Positions 8,616 to 17,318 are shown, numbered from the stretch's first letter. The stretch: DNA of 64,000 nucleotides from Amycolatopsis balhimycina FH 1894 (GCF_000384295.1 NZ_KB913037.1:7627533-7691532); one strand, 5' to 3'. Notes: generated by a model from the sequence alone, not told the origin. Made by a program: numbers and translations.

Positions 8616-9641
8616 TCACCGGCCCGGTGGGTAGACGACGGGCAGTTTCCGCGCGTACGGCGCCAGGGTCGCCGCGGCCTTGAACGCCGCCCGCATGGTG
8701 TTGTGCGACGCCCGGCCGGTGCCGGCGATGTCGAACGCCGTGCCGTGGTCGACCGACGTGCGCAGGATCGGCAGGCCGACCGTCACCGACACCGTGCCGT
8801 CGAAGTCGTACGTCTTCGACGCGATGTGCCCCTGGTCGTGGTAGAGCGAGAGCACGCCGTCGAACCGGCCCTGGATCCCTTGGTGGAACACGGAGTCCGC
8901 CGGGATGGGGCCGACGACGTCGAGCCCGGCGACCCGCGCGGCGGCCACCGCGGGGGTGATCGCGATGATCTCTTCGTCACCGAACTCGCCGTTCTCGCCG
9001 CCGTGCGGGTTCAGCGCCGCCACCGCCAGCCTCGGTTTCTCCGTGCCGAACACTTCGAGCGCGGTGTACGCCTCGCGGATCGCGTACTCGATGTTTTCCC
9101 GCGTGATCTGGTCGATCGCCTGGCGCAGGGAGAGGTGCCGGGTGGCGAAGAAGATCTTCAACCCGGACACCCAGAACATCGTGGTGAACCGGGTCGACCC
9201 GGTCAGCTCGCCGAGCATTTCGGTGTGCCCGAGGTGCTGCGAGCCCGCGGCCCAGATGGCCTCCTTGGTGATCGGCGCGGTCACGATCGCGTCGACCTCG
9301 CCGGCCAGCGCGAGCCGGGTGGCGACCTCGATCGCCCCGACCGCCGCGGCGCCCGCGGTCGCGTTCACCTCGCCCCACGGCAGGTCCTCCCGGACCACGC
9401 CGAGGTTGAGCACGTCGATCACGCCGGTGGTGAAGCGCGCGTCGGCGACCGTCGCGATCGGGTTGACCTCCAGGTGCAGGCCCAGGTGCCGGACCAGGCG
9501 TTCCAGCACGATGGCGTCACCCACCGCGAACCCGCGCGCGAGCTGGAGCGACTCGGGCTCGGCGAGGGTCTTCAGGGTGATCTCCGGGCCGATGCCCACG
9601 GGATCGCCGAGGGTGACGGCGAGGATCGGGAGGTCGCTCAA
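8616..9641 (-). CDS. PdxA-family 4-phosphohydroxy-acid dehydrogenase (PdxA/PdxA2-like)
   Basis: 341 aa, an NAD-dependent oxidative decarboxylase fold. Motifs are TLGDPVGIGPEI at the N-terminus, HLGHTEML with the first metal His, ALNPHGGENGEFGDEE, and HQGIQGRFDGVLSLYHDQGH with the remaining metal ligands, followed by TSVDHGTAFDIAG. Classical PdxA makes vitamin B6 by the DXP-dependent route, but actinomycetes usually make PLP with PdxS/PdxT. A role as PdxA2, acting on 4-phospho-D-threonate or D-erythronate, is therefore as likely. No DUF1537 kinase or other partner is adjacent, so the substrate cannot be settled here. The ATG at 9641 follows GGAAGGAAG. Confidence 0.85.
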   Translation of the reverse strand: MSDLPILAVTLGDPVGIGPEITLKTLAEPESLQLARGFAVGDAIVLERLVRHLGLHLEVNPIATVADARFTTGVIDVLNLGVVREDLPWGEVNATAGAAAVGAIEVATRLALAGEVDAIVTAPITKEAIWAAGSQHLGHTEMLGELTGSTRFTTMFWVSGLKIFFATRHLSLRQAIDQITRENIEYAIREAYTALEVFGTEKPRLAVAALNPHGGENGEFGDEEIIAITPAVAAARVAGLDVVGPIPADSVFHQGIQGRFDGVLSLYHDQGHIASKTYDFDGTVSVTVGLPILRTSVDHGTAFDIAGTGRASHNTMRAAFKAAATLAPYARKLPVVYPPGR

Positions 9642-9836
9642 GGGTTCTTCCTTCCGGTGGCGGAACTGCCTGTTCGGTGTGTGCCGGGTACCCAGATCGC
9701 CGCCGCGTCGATCGTTTCTTCCGCACGACCCGGGTGATCGGGCTGTGACTTTCCCGGGTCCGCACGCACGGTGACCACGCGCATGGCAGCATCACGGCGA
9801 ACGCCGTCGGGGCGTGTGTTCGCGAAGGGGAGTTCT

Positions 9837-11669
9837 GTGCGGATCCTGTCGGTGGACCTGGGGACGTCCAACACCGTCGCCGTGCTTTCGGCGCACGGCA
9901 GGCCGCCCCGGGTCGTCGAGGTGGACGGCTCGGCCACCATGCCGTCGGCGGTGTTCGCCTCCGAAGAGGGCACGATCATGGTCGGCCGCGACGCCGAGCG
10001 CCGCGCCCGCCTCGACCCGACGCGCTTCGAACCGAACCCCAAGCGCCGCATCGACGAGCAGACCCTGCTGCTGGGCACCGACGTCGTCCCCGTAGCCGAC
10101 GCGCTCGCCGCCGTCCTGCGCCGCGTGCTCGAAGAGACCTCCCGCCAGCTCGGCGGCGAACAGCCCGACGAAGTCCGGCTGACCCACCCCGCGCAGTGGG
10201 GGCAGACCAGGCGCAACGTCCTGATGGCCGCCGCCCGGCTCGCCGGGATGGGCCCGAACATCCTGCTGGTGCCCGAACCGGTCGCGGCGGCGGCGCACTT
10301 CGCGTCGTTCCCCGGCAAGGCACTGGCCCCCGGCCAGGCGCTCGCCGTCTACGACCTCGGCGCGGGCACCTTCGACGTCGCCGTCGTCGGCGCCACGCAG
10401 ACCGGGTTCACCGTGCTCGCCGAGGACGGCCTGCCCGACCTCGGCGGCCTCGACGTCGACCAGGCGCTGATGGTGCACGTCGGGCGCGAGGTCTCGCACT
10501 CCGACCCGCAGCACTGGCAGCGGTTGCTGCGGCCCGAGTCGACCGCCGACCGGCGTACCCGGCGCGCGCTGCAGGAGGACGTCAAGGCGGCCAAGGAGGC
10601 GCTGTCGCGGCACCCGCAGACCGAGGTGCCGATGCCCGAGCCGTTCAAGGACGTCCTCGTCACCCGCGGCGAGCTGGAGGGCCTGGTCCGGCCGGCGATG
10701 CTGCGCAGCGTCGAGCTGCTGTCGCGGACGCTGCGCTCGTCCGGGCTGACCCCGGACCGGCTGGCCGGCATCTACCTCGTCGGCGGGTCGAGCCGGCTGC
10801 CGCTGGTCGGCACGATGATCGCGGAGAAGCTCGGTGTCGTGCCGGGCAGCCTCGACCAGCCGGAGACCGCCGTCGCGCTCGGCGCGCAGCACGTCGCCCG
10901 CGACGGGCTGTCCGTGCGCACCCAGAACGTCGAGGGGGCCGTGGCCGCGGGCGCTCCGCCACGTCGTCCGCAGTACGCGCCGCCTCCGCCGCCGCAGTAC
11001 TACGGGAACTTCCCGCCCAGCGGCCCGCAGCCGATGCCGTCGAACTTCCCGGCGTACCCGCCCGCGCCGGAGAAGGCCGCGCCGAAGCCCGGCGGGAAGA
11101 AGAAGCTGCTCATCGGCATCGCGGCGGCGGTCGTCGTGGTGCTCGTCGCGGGCCTGACCTTCTTCCTGACGTCGTCGTCTTCGGTGACCACCTACACCGC
11201 GGACCAGTGCAGGACCCCCGGCCAGGCGGACGACCAGGGCTTCACCGGCTGCCTGCGCCAGCTCGCCGGGAAGATCGCCGGCACCGGCGACTGCAAGCCG
11301 GGCATGGGCAACGGCCCGGCGGCGCCGGCGCAGAACATCGGGGTGTCCTCGACCTGCTCCGCGCCGGGCCGGGCGGGCACCCAGGTGACCTACGTCCACG
11401 GCGGCGACGCCGCCACGCTCAAGCAGTACACCGACGGCCTGCTCGCCTCGGCGGGCGGCGACCGCACCGAGGCCGGCTGGGGCGGCAACGGGCTCGAGGG
11501 GCACTACTCCTCGGCCGCGGGCAAGACGTCGGCGGTGCTCGTGTTCACCGTGTCGGACCGGCCGCTGGCCGGGTTCATCTACCAGCTGAACACGAGCGAC
11601 CAGGCCCAGGCGACGACGCCGGGCACGCTGGCCGACTACTTCGAGCAGAGCGTCCAGCCCGGCGAGTAG
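9837..11669 (+). CDS. Membrane-anchored Hsp70-like ATPase with extracytoplasmic C-terminus
   Basis: 610 aa. The N-terminal actin-like Hsp70 ATPase domain (about 1-365) shows the phosphate-1 motif VDLGTSNTVAVL, phosphate-2 YDLGAGTFDVAVVG and the adenosine motif IYLVGGSSRLPLV. There is no classical DnaK substrate-binding domain. Instead a Pro/Ala-rich linker (about 375-420) leads to a single membrane helix (about 422-445, IGIAAAVVVVLVAGLTFFL) and about 160 extracytoplasmic residues with four Cys that may form disulfides. The GTG at 9837 is chosen because AAGGGGAG lies 6-8 nt before it; an ATG at 9783 would add unlike residues. Role unknown, possibly envelope stress sensing or scaffolding. DUF3046 and recA lie downstream. 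Confidence 0.8.
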   Translation: MRILSVDLGTSNTVAVLSAHGRPPRVVEVDGSATMPSAVFASEEGTIMVGRDAERRARLDPTRFEPNPKRRIDEQTLLLGTDVVPVADALAAVLRRVLEETSRQLGGEQPDEVRLTHPAQWGQTRRNVLMAAARLAGMGPNILLVPEPVAAAAHFASFPGKALAPGQALAVYDLGAGTFDVAVVGATQTGFTVLAEDGLPDLGGLDVDQALMVHVGREVSHSDPQHWQRLLRPESTADRRTRRALQEDVKAAKEALSRHPQTEVPMPEPFKDVLVTRGELEGLVRPAMLRSVELLSRTLRSSGLTPDRLAGIYLVGGSSRLPLVGTMIAEKLGVVPGSLDQPETAVALGAQHVARDGLSVRTQNVEGAVAAGAPPRRPQYAPPPPPQYYGNFPPSGPQPMPSNFPAYPPAPEKAAPKPGGKKKLLIGIAAAVVVVLVAGLTFFLTSSSSVTTYTADQCRTPGQADDQGFTGCLRQLAGKIAGTGDCKPGMGNGPAAPAQNIGVSSTCSAPGRAGTQVTYVHGGDAATLKQYTDGLLASAGGDRTEAGWGGNGLEGHYSSAAGKTSAVLVFTVSDRPLAGFIYQLNTSDQAQATTPGTLADYFEQSVQPGE

Positions 11670-11714
11670 CGGGCGCGAACGGACCGTTCGCGCCGCCCGG
11701 TTAGAGTGGCTTCG

Positions 11715-11909
11715 ATGCGGATCACGGTTTTCCGGCGGCTGATGGCCGACGAGTTCGGGCCGGGGCGGGCCCAGGTGCTGGCCAGGGACCACGTCCTCAG
11801 CGGGCTCGGCGGGCGCACCATCGACCAGGCGCTGACCGCGGGAATTCCGGCGAAAGAGGTCTGGCGCGAGGTCTGCGACGCCTTCGAAGTCCCCTTCGAA
11901 CGACGCTGA
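11715..11909 (+). CDS. DUF3046 small protein
   Basis: 64 aa (MRITVFRRLMADEFG onward), a small actinobacterial family found just upstream of recA in many genomes; function unknown. It keeps the family pattern of an RDHVL.GLGGRTIDQALTAGI core and a C-terminal VWREVCDAFEVPFERR. The start is the ATG at 11715; an in-frame ATG two codons of spacer earlier (11706) is possible. It follows the Hsp70-like gene by 45 nt. The recA promoter region starts after its stop. Confidence 0.85.
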   Translation: MRITVFRRLMADEFGPGRAQVLARDHVLSGLGGRTIDQALTAGIPAKEVWREVCDAFEVPFERR

Positions 11910-11981
11910 CCTGGGCGAATACCGAGGGGTCCTGACCCGGGCGGGCGAAAATCCTAGCGCAAGGGTGTGTCGCCGCCGACC

Positions 11982-11997
11982 TCGAACAGGTGTTCGT
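11982..11997. promoter_or_regulatory. LexA SOS box upstream of recA
   Basis: TCGAACAGGTGTTCGT matches the Gram-positive/mycobacterial LexA consensus TCGAAC-N4-GTTCGA at 11 of 12 defined positions. It lies 149 nt before the recA start, so recA is expected to be damage-inducible through LexA. Confidence 0.85.
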
Positions 11998-12054
11998 CTA
12001 AGGTGTTGTCCACATCGGGTCCAGCGATCCACAGATGGGGCGCCGCGCCTGGAA

Positions 12055-12077
12055 TTGTCGGTCCCCGCCGCTAGCGT
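12055..12077 (+). promoter_or_regulatory. RecA-NDp-type (LexA-independent) promoter of recA
   Basis: TTGTCGGT at 12055-12062 followed by TAGCGT at 12072-12077, an 11-nt spacer between the hexamers, reproduces the unusual layout of the mycobacterial recA P1 element (TTGTCAGT...TAGTGT). That element drives LexA/RecA-independent induction, and ClgR/Clp-linked factors have been implicated for it. It sits 69 nt before the recA ATG. Confidence 0.7.
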
Positions 12078-12145
12078 CGGACCGGACAGCTGAAGAACCG
12101 ACACAGAGCCCCTCGACGGGGCTCCGACCAGCGAGGTGGACTTCC

Positions 12146-13192
12146 ATGCCTGCAGCACCCGACAAGGACAAGGCGCTCGAGCTCGCGCTCGCGCAGATCG
12201 ACAAGCAGTACGGCAAGGGCTCGGTGATGCGCCTCGGCGAGGACACCCGGCCGCCCATCGCCGTGATCCCCACCGGCTCGATCGCCCTCGACGTCGCGCT
12301 CGGCATCGGCGGCCTGCCCCGGGGCCGGGTCATCGAGGTCTACGGGCCGGAATCCTCCGGTAAGACCACGGTCGCCCTGCACGCGGTGGCGAACGCGCAG
12401 CGCAACGGCGGCATCGCGGCGTTCATCGACGCGGAGCACGCGCTGGACCCGGACTACGCCCAGAAGCTCGGCGTCGATACCGACGCGCTGCTCGTCTCCC
12501 AGCCGGACACCGGTGAGCAGGCCCTGGAAATCGCGGACATGCTGGTTCGCTCCGGCGCGCTCGACATCCTGGTCATCGACTCCGTGGCCGCGCTCGTGCC
12601 CCGCGCCGAGATCGAAGGCGAGATGGGCGACTCGCACGTCGGCCTCCAGGCCCGCCTGATGAGCCAGGCGCTGCGCAAGATGACCGGTGCGATGAGCAAC
12701 TCCGGCACCACCGCGATCTTCATCAACCAGCTGCGCGAGAAGATCGGCGTCATGTTCGGCTCCCCGGAGACCACCACCGGTGGCAAGGCGCTGAAGTTCT
12801 ACGCGTCGGTTCGCCTGGACGTGCGCCGCATCGAGACGATGAAGGACGGCGGCGAGGCGGTCGGCAACCGTACCCGCGTCAAGGTCGTCAAGAACAAGAT
12901 GGCCCCGCCCTTCAAGCAGGCCGAGTTCGACATCCTGTACGGCCACGGCATCTCCCGCGAGGGTTCGCTCATCGACATGGGGGTCGACCAGGCCATCCTG
13001 CGCAAGTCCGGCGCCTGGTACACCTACGAGGGCGACCAGCTCGGCCAGGGCAAGGAGAACGCGCGGAAGTTCCTGCGCGACAACCCGGACATCGCCAACG
13101 AGATCGAGAAGCGGATCAAGGAGAAGCTCGGCATCGGCCCGCAGCTCGACGCGGCAGCCATCGAGGCCGTCCCGGCGCCGGTCGACTTCTGA
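12146..13192 (+). CDS. recA: Recombinase RecA
   Basis: 348 aa. Forms ATP-dependent filaments on single-stranded DNA, catalyses strand exchange and triggers LexA self-cleavage. Landmarks are GPESSGKT (Walker A, about 66-73), the [23 protein letters not shown] segment (Walker B and loop 1), [34 protein letters not shown] (loop 2) and the normal C-terminal domain. No intein is present, unlike some mycobacterial recA genes. The ATG at 12146 follows GAGGTGGA. It is preceded by a LexA box and an RecA-NDp-type promoter, and recX follows after 62 nt. Confidence 0.99.
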   Translation: MPAAPDKDKALELALAQIDKQYGKGSVMRLGEDTRPPIAVIPTGSIALDVALGIGGLPRGRVIEVYGPESSGKTTVALHAVANAQRNGGIAAFIDAEHALDPDYAQKLGVDTDALLVSQPDTGEQALEIADMLVRSGALDILVIDSVAALVPRAEIEGEMGDSHVGLQARLMSQALRKMTGAMSNSGTTAIFINQLREKIGVMFGSPETTTGGKALKFYASVRLDVRRIETMKDGGEAVGNRTRVKVVKNKMAPPFKQAEFDILYGHGISREGSLIDMGVDQAILRKSGAWYTYEGDQLGQGKENARKFLRDNPDIANEIEKRIKEKLGIGPQLDAAAIEAVPAPVDF

Positions 13193-13254
13193 TCGTCCTG
13201 CGAGGGTGAGCCCATCGCGGTCCGCGGTGGGCGTGAAGACGAGGAGAGACCCAG

Positions 13255-13800
13255 GTGGCCAGGGCGCCGAAGGTGCCGCCGGCCGAGCTGCCTCCGGAGG
13301 AGCGGTACAAGAAGGCCAAGGAGATCTGCTTCGATCTCCTGGCCGTGCGTGCACGCACCCAAGAGGAGCTCCGGCAGGCTTTGCACCGCAAGGGGTTCGA
13401 CGAGGAGACCTGTGAAACGCTGCTCGGCAAGCTCGATCGGGCGGGGCTGGTCAACGACGCGGAGTTCGCGGAACTGTGGGTGAAGTCCCGCCACGCGAAC
13501 CAGGGTCTGTCCCGCACGGCGCTGGTGGCCGAGCTGCGGCGCAAGGGCGTCGACGGCGAGGTCGCCGCGCAGGCGGTGGAAGAGGTCGACCGCGAGTCCG
13601 AGGAGCAGATGGCCAGGGAACTGGTCCGCAAGCGCCTCGGGTCGCTGGGCAACGTCGACGAGCAGACGGCGTTGCGGCGGCTGCTCGGGTTCCTGGCGCG
13701 CAAGGGCTACCCGCAGGGGCTGGCGTACACGGTGATCAGGGAGGAACTCCGCGAGTACGGCGCGGAGTCCACCCTGCTCGACGACGCCGTCATCGACTGA
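13255..13800 (+). CDS. recX: Regulatory protein RecX
   Basis: 181 aa. Binds RecA filaments and inhibits recombinase activity. It has the three-helix repeats of RecX: AKEICFDLLAVRARTQEELRQAL, LDRAGLVNDAEFAELWVKSR and the RKGV/KGYPQGLAYTVIREEL parts. The start is a GTG at 13255 after GAGGAGAGACCCAG. Standard recA-recX arrangement, probably co-transcribed; it converges on the MFS gene with a hairpin between. Confidence 0.95.
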   Translation: MARAPKVPPAELPPEERYKKAKEICFDLLAVRARTQEELRQALHRKGFDEETCETLLGKLDRAGLVNDAEFAELWVKSRHANQGLSRTALVAELRRKGVDGEVAAQAVEEVDRESEEQMARELVRKRLGSLGNVDEQTALRRLLGFLARKGYPQGLAYTVIREELREYGAESTLLDDAVID

Positions 13801-13805
13801 CGGCC

Positions 13806-13846
13806 GGACCGCCGGGCACCACGCGCTGACGGCGGTGCGGTGGTCC
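13806..13846. terminator. Bidirectional hairpin between recX and the MFS gene
   Basis: GGACCGCCG at 13806-13814 pairs with CGGTGGTCC at 13838-13846 (nine pairs, one G-U). It starts 6 nt after the recX stop and ends 6 nt before the stop of the convergent MFS gene, the expected position for a shared terminator. There is no clear T tract. Confidence 0.55.
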
Positions 13847-13851
13847 GTACC

Positions 13852-15114
13852 TCAGGGGGACGTGGCGGACACCGTCTCCCGCCGGACCGGCCGCCGCCGG
13901 TCCGAGCGGTGCTTGCGGACCGCCAGCAGCAGCACCGCCAGCAACCCCATCGCCACGCACGTCACCACCGCCGTCAGGACCAGGAACTCGTTCAGCTGCC
14001 CGGCGGCCAGGTACGCGCCCAGCGCCACCGCGGCCAGCGCGCACACCGCGCGGTCCACAATGGACTCCATCGACAGCAGGGTCGCGCGGTACCGGGAATC
14101 CGGGATGGAGTCGTTCAGCAGCTGCTTCTGGACCGGGAACGCGATGCCCGTCGCCACCGCGAAGACGCACAGCAGCACCACCGCCGGGAAGGAGCCGACG
14201 AACACGATCACCCCGAGGCACAGCGCCATCACGATCGTCAGCGTGAACACCGAGCCCACCGGGCCGATCGCGCGGCGGAGCCGGTGGGGGCGGGCCGCGC
14301 CCAGCGCCTCGAAGACCGTCATCGCGGCCAGCACGGCGCCGTACCAGTTCACCGAGAGCGACTTCGACTCCAGGATCGGCTGGAACAGGTTCACCTGGCA
14401 GATCCGGACCAGCGTGAACATCGCGACGCCCTGCACCATCAGCAGCGCCAGCCAGCGGGACGAGCGCAGCGCCGACAGCGCGCCGCCGACGCCCGCGAGC
14501 AACGATGCCGTCTTGTCCGAGACACGACGGCCGCCGGGGATCGGCGGGAGCTTCAGCGCGAACCAGAGCGCGATGCCCGCGTTGATCGCCGTCAGCCAGT
14601 ACGGGGAAGGGAGGTTCCACGTCATCAGCAGGCCGATCACCGGCCAGAACACGATCTTGCCGACCAGGCTGTACGCGCGGCCGACGCCTTCCACGCGAAG
14701 GTAGTGTTCGCCGGAACCGGAAGCGTGCAGGTACTCGTACAGGTACGCGCTCTGCGCGCCGGACACCAGGGAGCGGGCCAGGGCGATCAGCACGAAGTGC
14801 ACCAGGAACCCGGGGTAGGCGCCCAGGACCACTGGCACCAGGTTCGCCACCACCAGCACGCCGGCGCCCGCCGTCAGTGACGTGCGGTAGTCGAACCGGT
14901 CGGCGAGCATCCCGGTCGGGATCTCCAGCAGGCAGAACACGATGTAGTAGATGCTCTGGATGCCGAAGATCTCCCCGTCGGAGAGCCCGGCGAGCTTCTG
15001 GTACTGGTAGAAGATCGGTACCCACAGCAGCAGGCCGAAGAAGAACTGGAACCCGTAGGTCAGCCGGACGGCGCGCTGAACGTCGGGTTTCGCGGGCAGG
15101 CGAAGGCCCAGCAT
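13852..15114 (-). CDS. MFS transporter
   Basis: 420 aa with about 12 predicted membrane helices. The loop between helices 2 and 3 carries the MFS signature as GMLADRFDYRTSL (G-x-x-x-D-R-x-x-R/Y-R type). Substrate unknown; the fold region around YEYLHASG and the general pattern resemble drug or metabolite exporters rather than sugar porters. ATG at 15114 (MLGLRLPAKPDVQRAVRL). Its start is 20 nt after the stop of the dikinase-like gene, so the two are almost certainly one operon and may handle the same compound. Confidence 0.85.
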   Translation of the reverse strand: MLGLRLPAKPDVQRAVRLTYGFQFFFGLLLWVPIFYQYQKLAGLSDGEIFGIQSIYYIVFCLLEIPTGMLADRFDYRTSLTAGAGVLVVANLVPVVLGAYPGFLVHFVLIALARSLVSGAQSAYLYEYLHASGSGEHYLRVEGVGRAYSLVGKIVFWPVIGLLMTWNLPSPYWLTAINAGIALWFALKLPPIPGGRRVSDKTASLLAGVGGALSALRSSRWLALLMVQGVAMFTLVRICQVNLFQPILESKSLSVNWYGAVLAAMTVFEALGAARPHRLRRAIGPVGSVFTLTIVMALCLGVIVFVGSFPAVVLLCVFAVATGIAFPVQKQLLNDSIPDSRYRATLLSMESIVDRAVCALAAVALGAYLAAGQLNEFLVLTAVVTCVAMGLLAVLLLAVRKHRSDRRRPVRRETVSATSP

Positions 15115-15134
15115 GGTCGTGTCTCCCGGGAAGG

Positions 15135-17102
15135 TCAGGCCGAATAGGGGCGCAGCTGGACGATGTGGACGTGGTCGCGGTCGGCGAGCCACTCGACGTC
15201 CACCGGCGAGCCGAACGTGTAGTCGGGCGAGAAGTGCCCCTGCAGCAGGCGGCCGGCGACGGCGAGCCGTTGCAGCTGCTCGTGGGCCCGCTCGTCGAGG
15301 TCCGCGGCCGCGTCGCCGAGCGACACCGTGCGGCCGCCGCCTTCGACCGTCGAGTACAGGTACTGCATCGGCAGCGCCGAGCCGTCGACGACGTCGGTGA
15401 CCTCCGGTGACACGTTGACGTACACCGAGCGGAAGTCCGCGCGGTTCATCGGGTTCGTCGTCACCAGCACCCCGCCGAAGTCGGCCGGGACCTGCTCCTG
15501 GATCACGACGCCCATGAAGCACTCGTCGAGGGAGATCCCGGCCTGGTGCCGCAGCCGCACGCTGCGCACCGACACCAGCGAAGCCCAGACTTCCTTGACG
15601 CCGGCGAAGATCCGCTCGGCGGTGGTGACGTGGTTGAGGGACTCGTAGATCCCGGCGGCCGAGAACCCGGCGAGGTCTTCGGCGTTCGACGAGCTGCGCA
15701 CGACGAACGCTCGCACCCCGGCCAGCTGCGACACCAGCGCGGAGTCGATTTCGCCGGCGAGCGCGCCCGGCAGGCGAGCCGACCGGATCAGGCCCTGCAG
15801 CTCGACGCACAGGGGCTCGATCTCCCGCCCGTCCAGCTCGAGGGCCATCTTCAGCTTGCCGATGGCCTGCTGGATCCGCGGTGACGACTCCAGGAACCGC
15901 CGTTGCAGCGAGAACGGCAGCGCGACGCCACGCGGCACGCGGATGTGCTCGTCGAGCAGGCGGCGGGCCGCCGCGGCCAGGTCGGCCTCCGGGGCGACGT
16001 CCAGCAGCCGGGCCAGGTACGGCAGCAGGTTGTCCCGCGGCGGCCGCGGCACCTGGTAGAAGCCGAGCAGCCGCTGCGAACCGTGCGCCAGGACGTGGTG
16101 CAGCTCGCCGAGGTTGGCCGCCTTGGTGCCGTAGCGGTGCCGGTCGGACGCGCGCAGCCGGGTGAGGTTCACGATCGGGCTGTGGCCGGCCTCCGGCTCC
16201 TCCAGGGTGACGCGCTGGGCGTACCAGGCCGGCGGCGCCGCTTCGGCGGGTGCCGCCACCTCGGTCAGGGAGATCGACGACGCCTGGGTGTCCACTGTGT
16301 ACTCGACCCACTTGCCGTCGAGCCCGCGGCGCTCGATCTCGGCCAAGGCGCCGAGCTGGACGGCGTTCGGGATCTGCCAGCCGGTGGCGAGGACGTTGGT
16401 GTGCGACAACGGCGTCGTGTGCCGAGCGTTGACGATGCCCGACAGGCGCGGGATGTCGTCGGGCACGCGGTCCATCACGATGATGTCGGTCCAGGCCGGC
16501 GTCGCGGCCCGGTACTCGGCCTCGGTGCGGAACGCGCGCAGCCGTCCGGTGACCGTGCCCGGGTTCAGCGCCACGAACGGCGCCGTGGAGAACAGCTCGT
16601 GCGCGAAGACGCGGGGCAGCTCGCTCGCCGGGATCGCCCGGACGAGCCGCTCCTGCAGCTGGTTGGCCGGCTTGAACAGCAGCGGCAGCGCCGGGTCGAC
16701 GTACTGCGCGACGAAGGCGTGGAACTCGCGGATCAGCGCGGCCGGCATCGTGTCGACCTCGACCGTCTCCAGCGAAAGCAGCTGCGGGTGCAGCGCGAGA
16801 ATGCCGAGCAGGAACCGCCGGTCCGGCGCGTGGTAGAAGGCCTCGTTGTACGAATCGATCTCGGCGCGCACCCGTTCTCCGGGCACGCCGAGGATCTCCT
16901 CGCCGATATAGATCGCGTGAAAGGAATGGTGCGCGTCGTTCAGGAAGTGGATGACAGAATTCTCGCGGTCCACCACGATCTTGACGAAGGAATAGCCGCC
17001 GAGGGTGCCGCCCAGCTGGTGGAGGGCGGACAGGGAAAGACGCTCGCCCACCAGGGCGGCGACGGACTCGGGACTGGGGGCGACCACATCGGTCAGGGAC
17101 AC
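15135..17102 (-). CDS. PEP/pyruvate-dikinase-like protein with phosphohistidine domain before the ATP-grasp domain
   Basis: 655 aa. The C-terminal half (about 340-655) is a PPDK/PEP-synthase ATP-grasp domain: YGTKAANLGELHHVL, AFVVRSSSNAEDLAGFSAAGIYES (nucleotide-binding RSS.aEDl) and a terminal VDVEWLADRDHVHIVQLRPYS. Before it (about 180-245) lies a segment like the swivelling phosphohistidine domain, GTVTGRLRAF then ARHTTPLSHTNVLA, with His234 in the place of the phosphorylated His. Canonical enzymes have the opposite order. There is no PEP/pyruvate TIM-barrel domain. The N-terminal 170 residues are unassigned. The GTG at 17102 follows GAGGAGA. It may phosphorylate a small molecule or be a diverged paralogue; the MFS gene 20 nt downstream suggests a linked substrate. 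Confidence 0.75.
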   Translation of the reverse strand: MSLTDVVAPSPESVAALVGERLSLSALHQLGGTLGGYSFVKIVVDRENSVIHFLNDAHHSFHAIYIGEEILGVPGERVRAEIDSYNEAFYHAPDRRFLLGILALHPQLLSLETVEVDTMPAALIREFHAFVAQYVDPALPLLFKPANQLQERLVRAIPASELPRVFAHELFSTAPFVALNPGTVTGRLRAFRTEAEYRAATPAWTDIIVMDRVPDDIPRLSGIVNARHTTPLSHTNVLATGWQIPNAVQLGALAEIERRGLDGKWVEYTVDTQASSISLTEVAAPAEAAPPAWYAQRVTLEEPEAGHSPIVNLTRLRASDRHRYGTKAANLGELHHVLAHGSQRLLGFYQVPRPPRDNLLPYLARLLDVAPEADLAAAARRLLDEHIRVPRGVALPFSLQRRFLESSPRIQQAIGKLKMALELDGREIEPLCVELQGLIRSARLPGALAGEIDSALVSQLAGVRAFVVRSSSNAEDLAGFSAAGIYESLNHVTTAERIFAGVKEVWASLVSVRSVRLRHQAGISLDECFMGVVIQEQVPADFGGVLVTTNPMNRADFRSVYVNVSPEVTDVVDGSALPMQYLYSTVEGGGRTVSLGDAAADLDERAHEQLQRLAVAGRLLQGHFSPDYTFGSPVDVEWLADRDHVHIVQLRPYSA

Positions 17103-17225
17103 CGGTTCTCCTCGCTCGGAACAGCGAGGAGGAACGATAACAGGCCGGTAAATCACCCAGTACCGGGCAATTGGCCCGTTCACTGGCACATTCGGCGGAA
17201 TCCATGACCGCCACCACACCCGCTC

Positions 17226-17259
17226 GGAGCACCGTTCCAGCGCGCTGGAACGGTGCTCC
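17226..17259. terminator. Perfect 34-bp palindrome downstream of eda
   Basis: Left half GGAGCACCGTTCCAGCG (17226-17242) is the exact reverse complement of 17243-17259, with no loop spacer. It lies 60 nt after the eda stop and about 124 nt upstream of the dikinase-like start, both on the minus strand. It could be a terminator hairpin for edd-eda or an operator for the next operon. No T tract follows. Confidence 0.6.
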
Positions 17260-17318
17260 CGGAATGCGGACGTCTTGTTCGGCCGTTCGGGCGGAGCAAG
17301 CGCCCGGGGTGATCTGCG

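Noticed and set aside
8404..8619. A possible 71-aa gene between pdxA-like and helicase genes
   Set aside because: It overlaps both neighbours, lacks a Shine-Dalgarno and does not follow the codon bias of this genome.
9792..12158. A 788-codon open frame on the minus strand
   Set aside because: Antisense to the Hsp70-like and DUF3046 genes and recA leader; no domain and biased composition.
12146..13192. A RecA intein
   Set aside because: The recA frame is continuous at 348 codons with normal motifs and no intein insertion.
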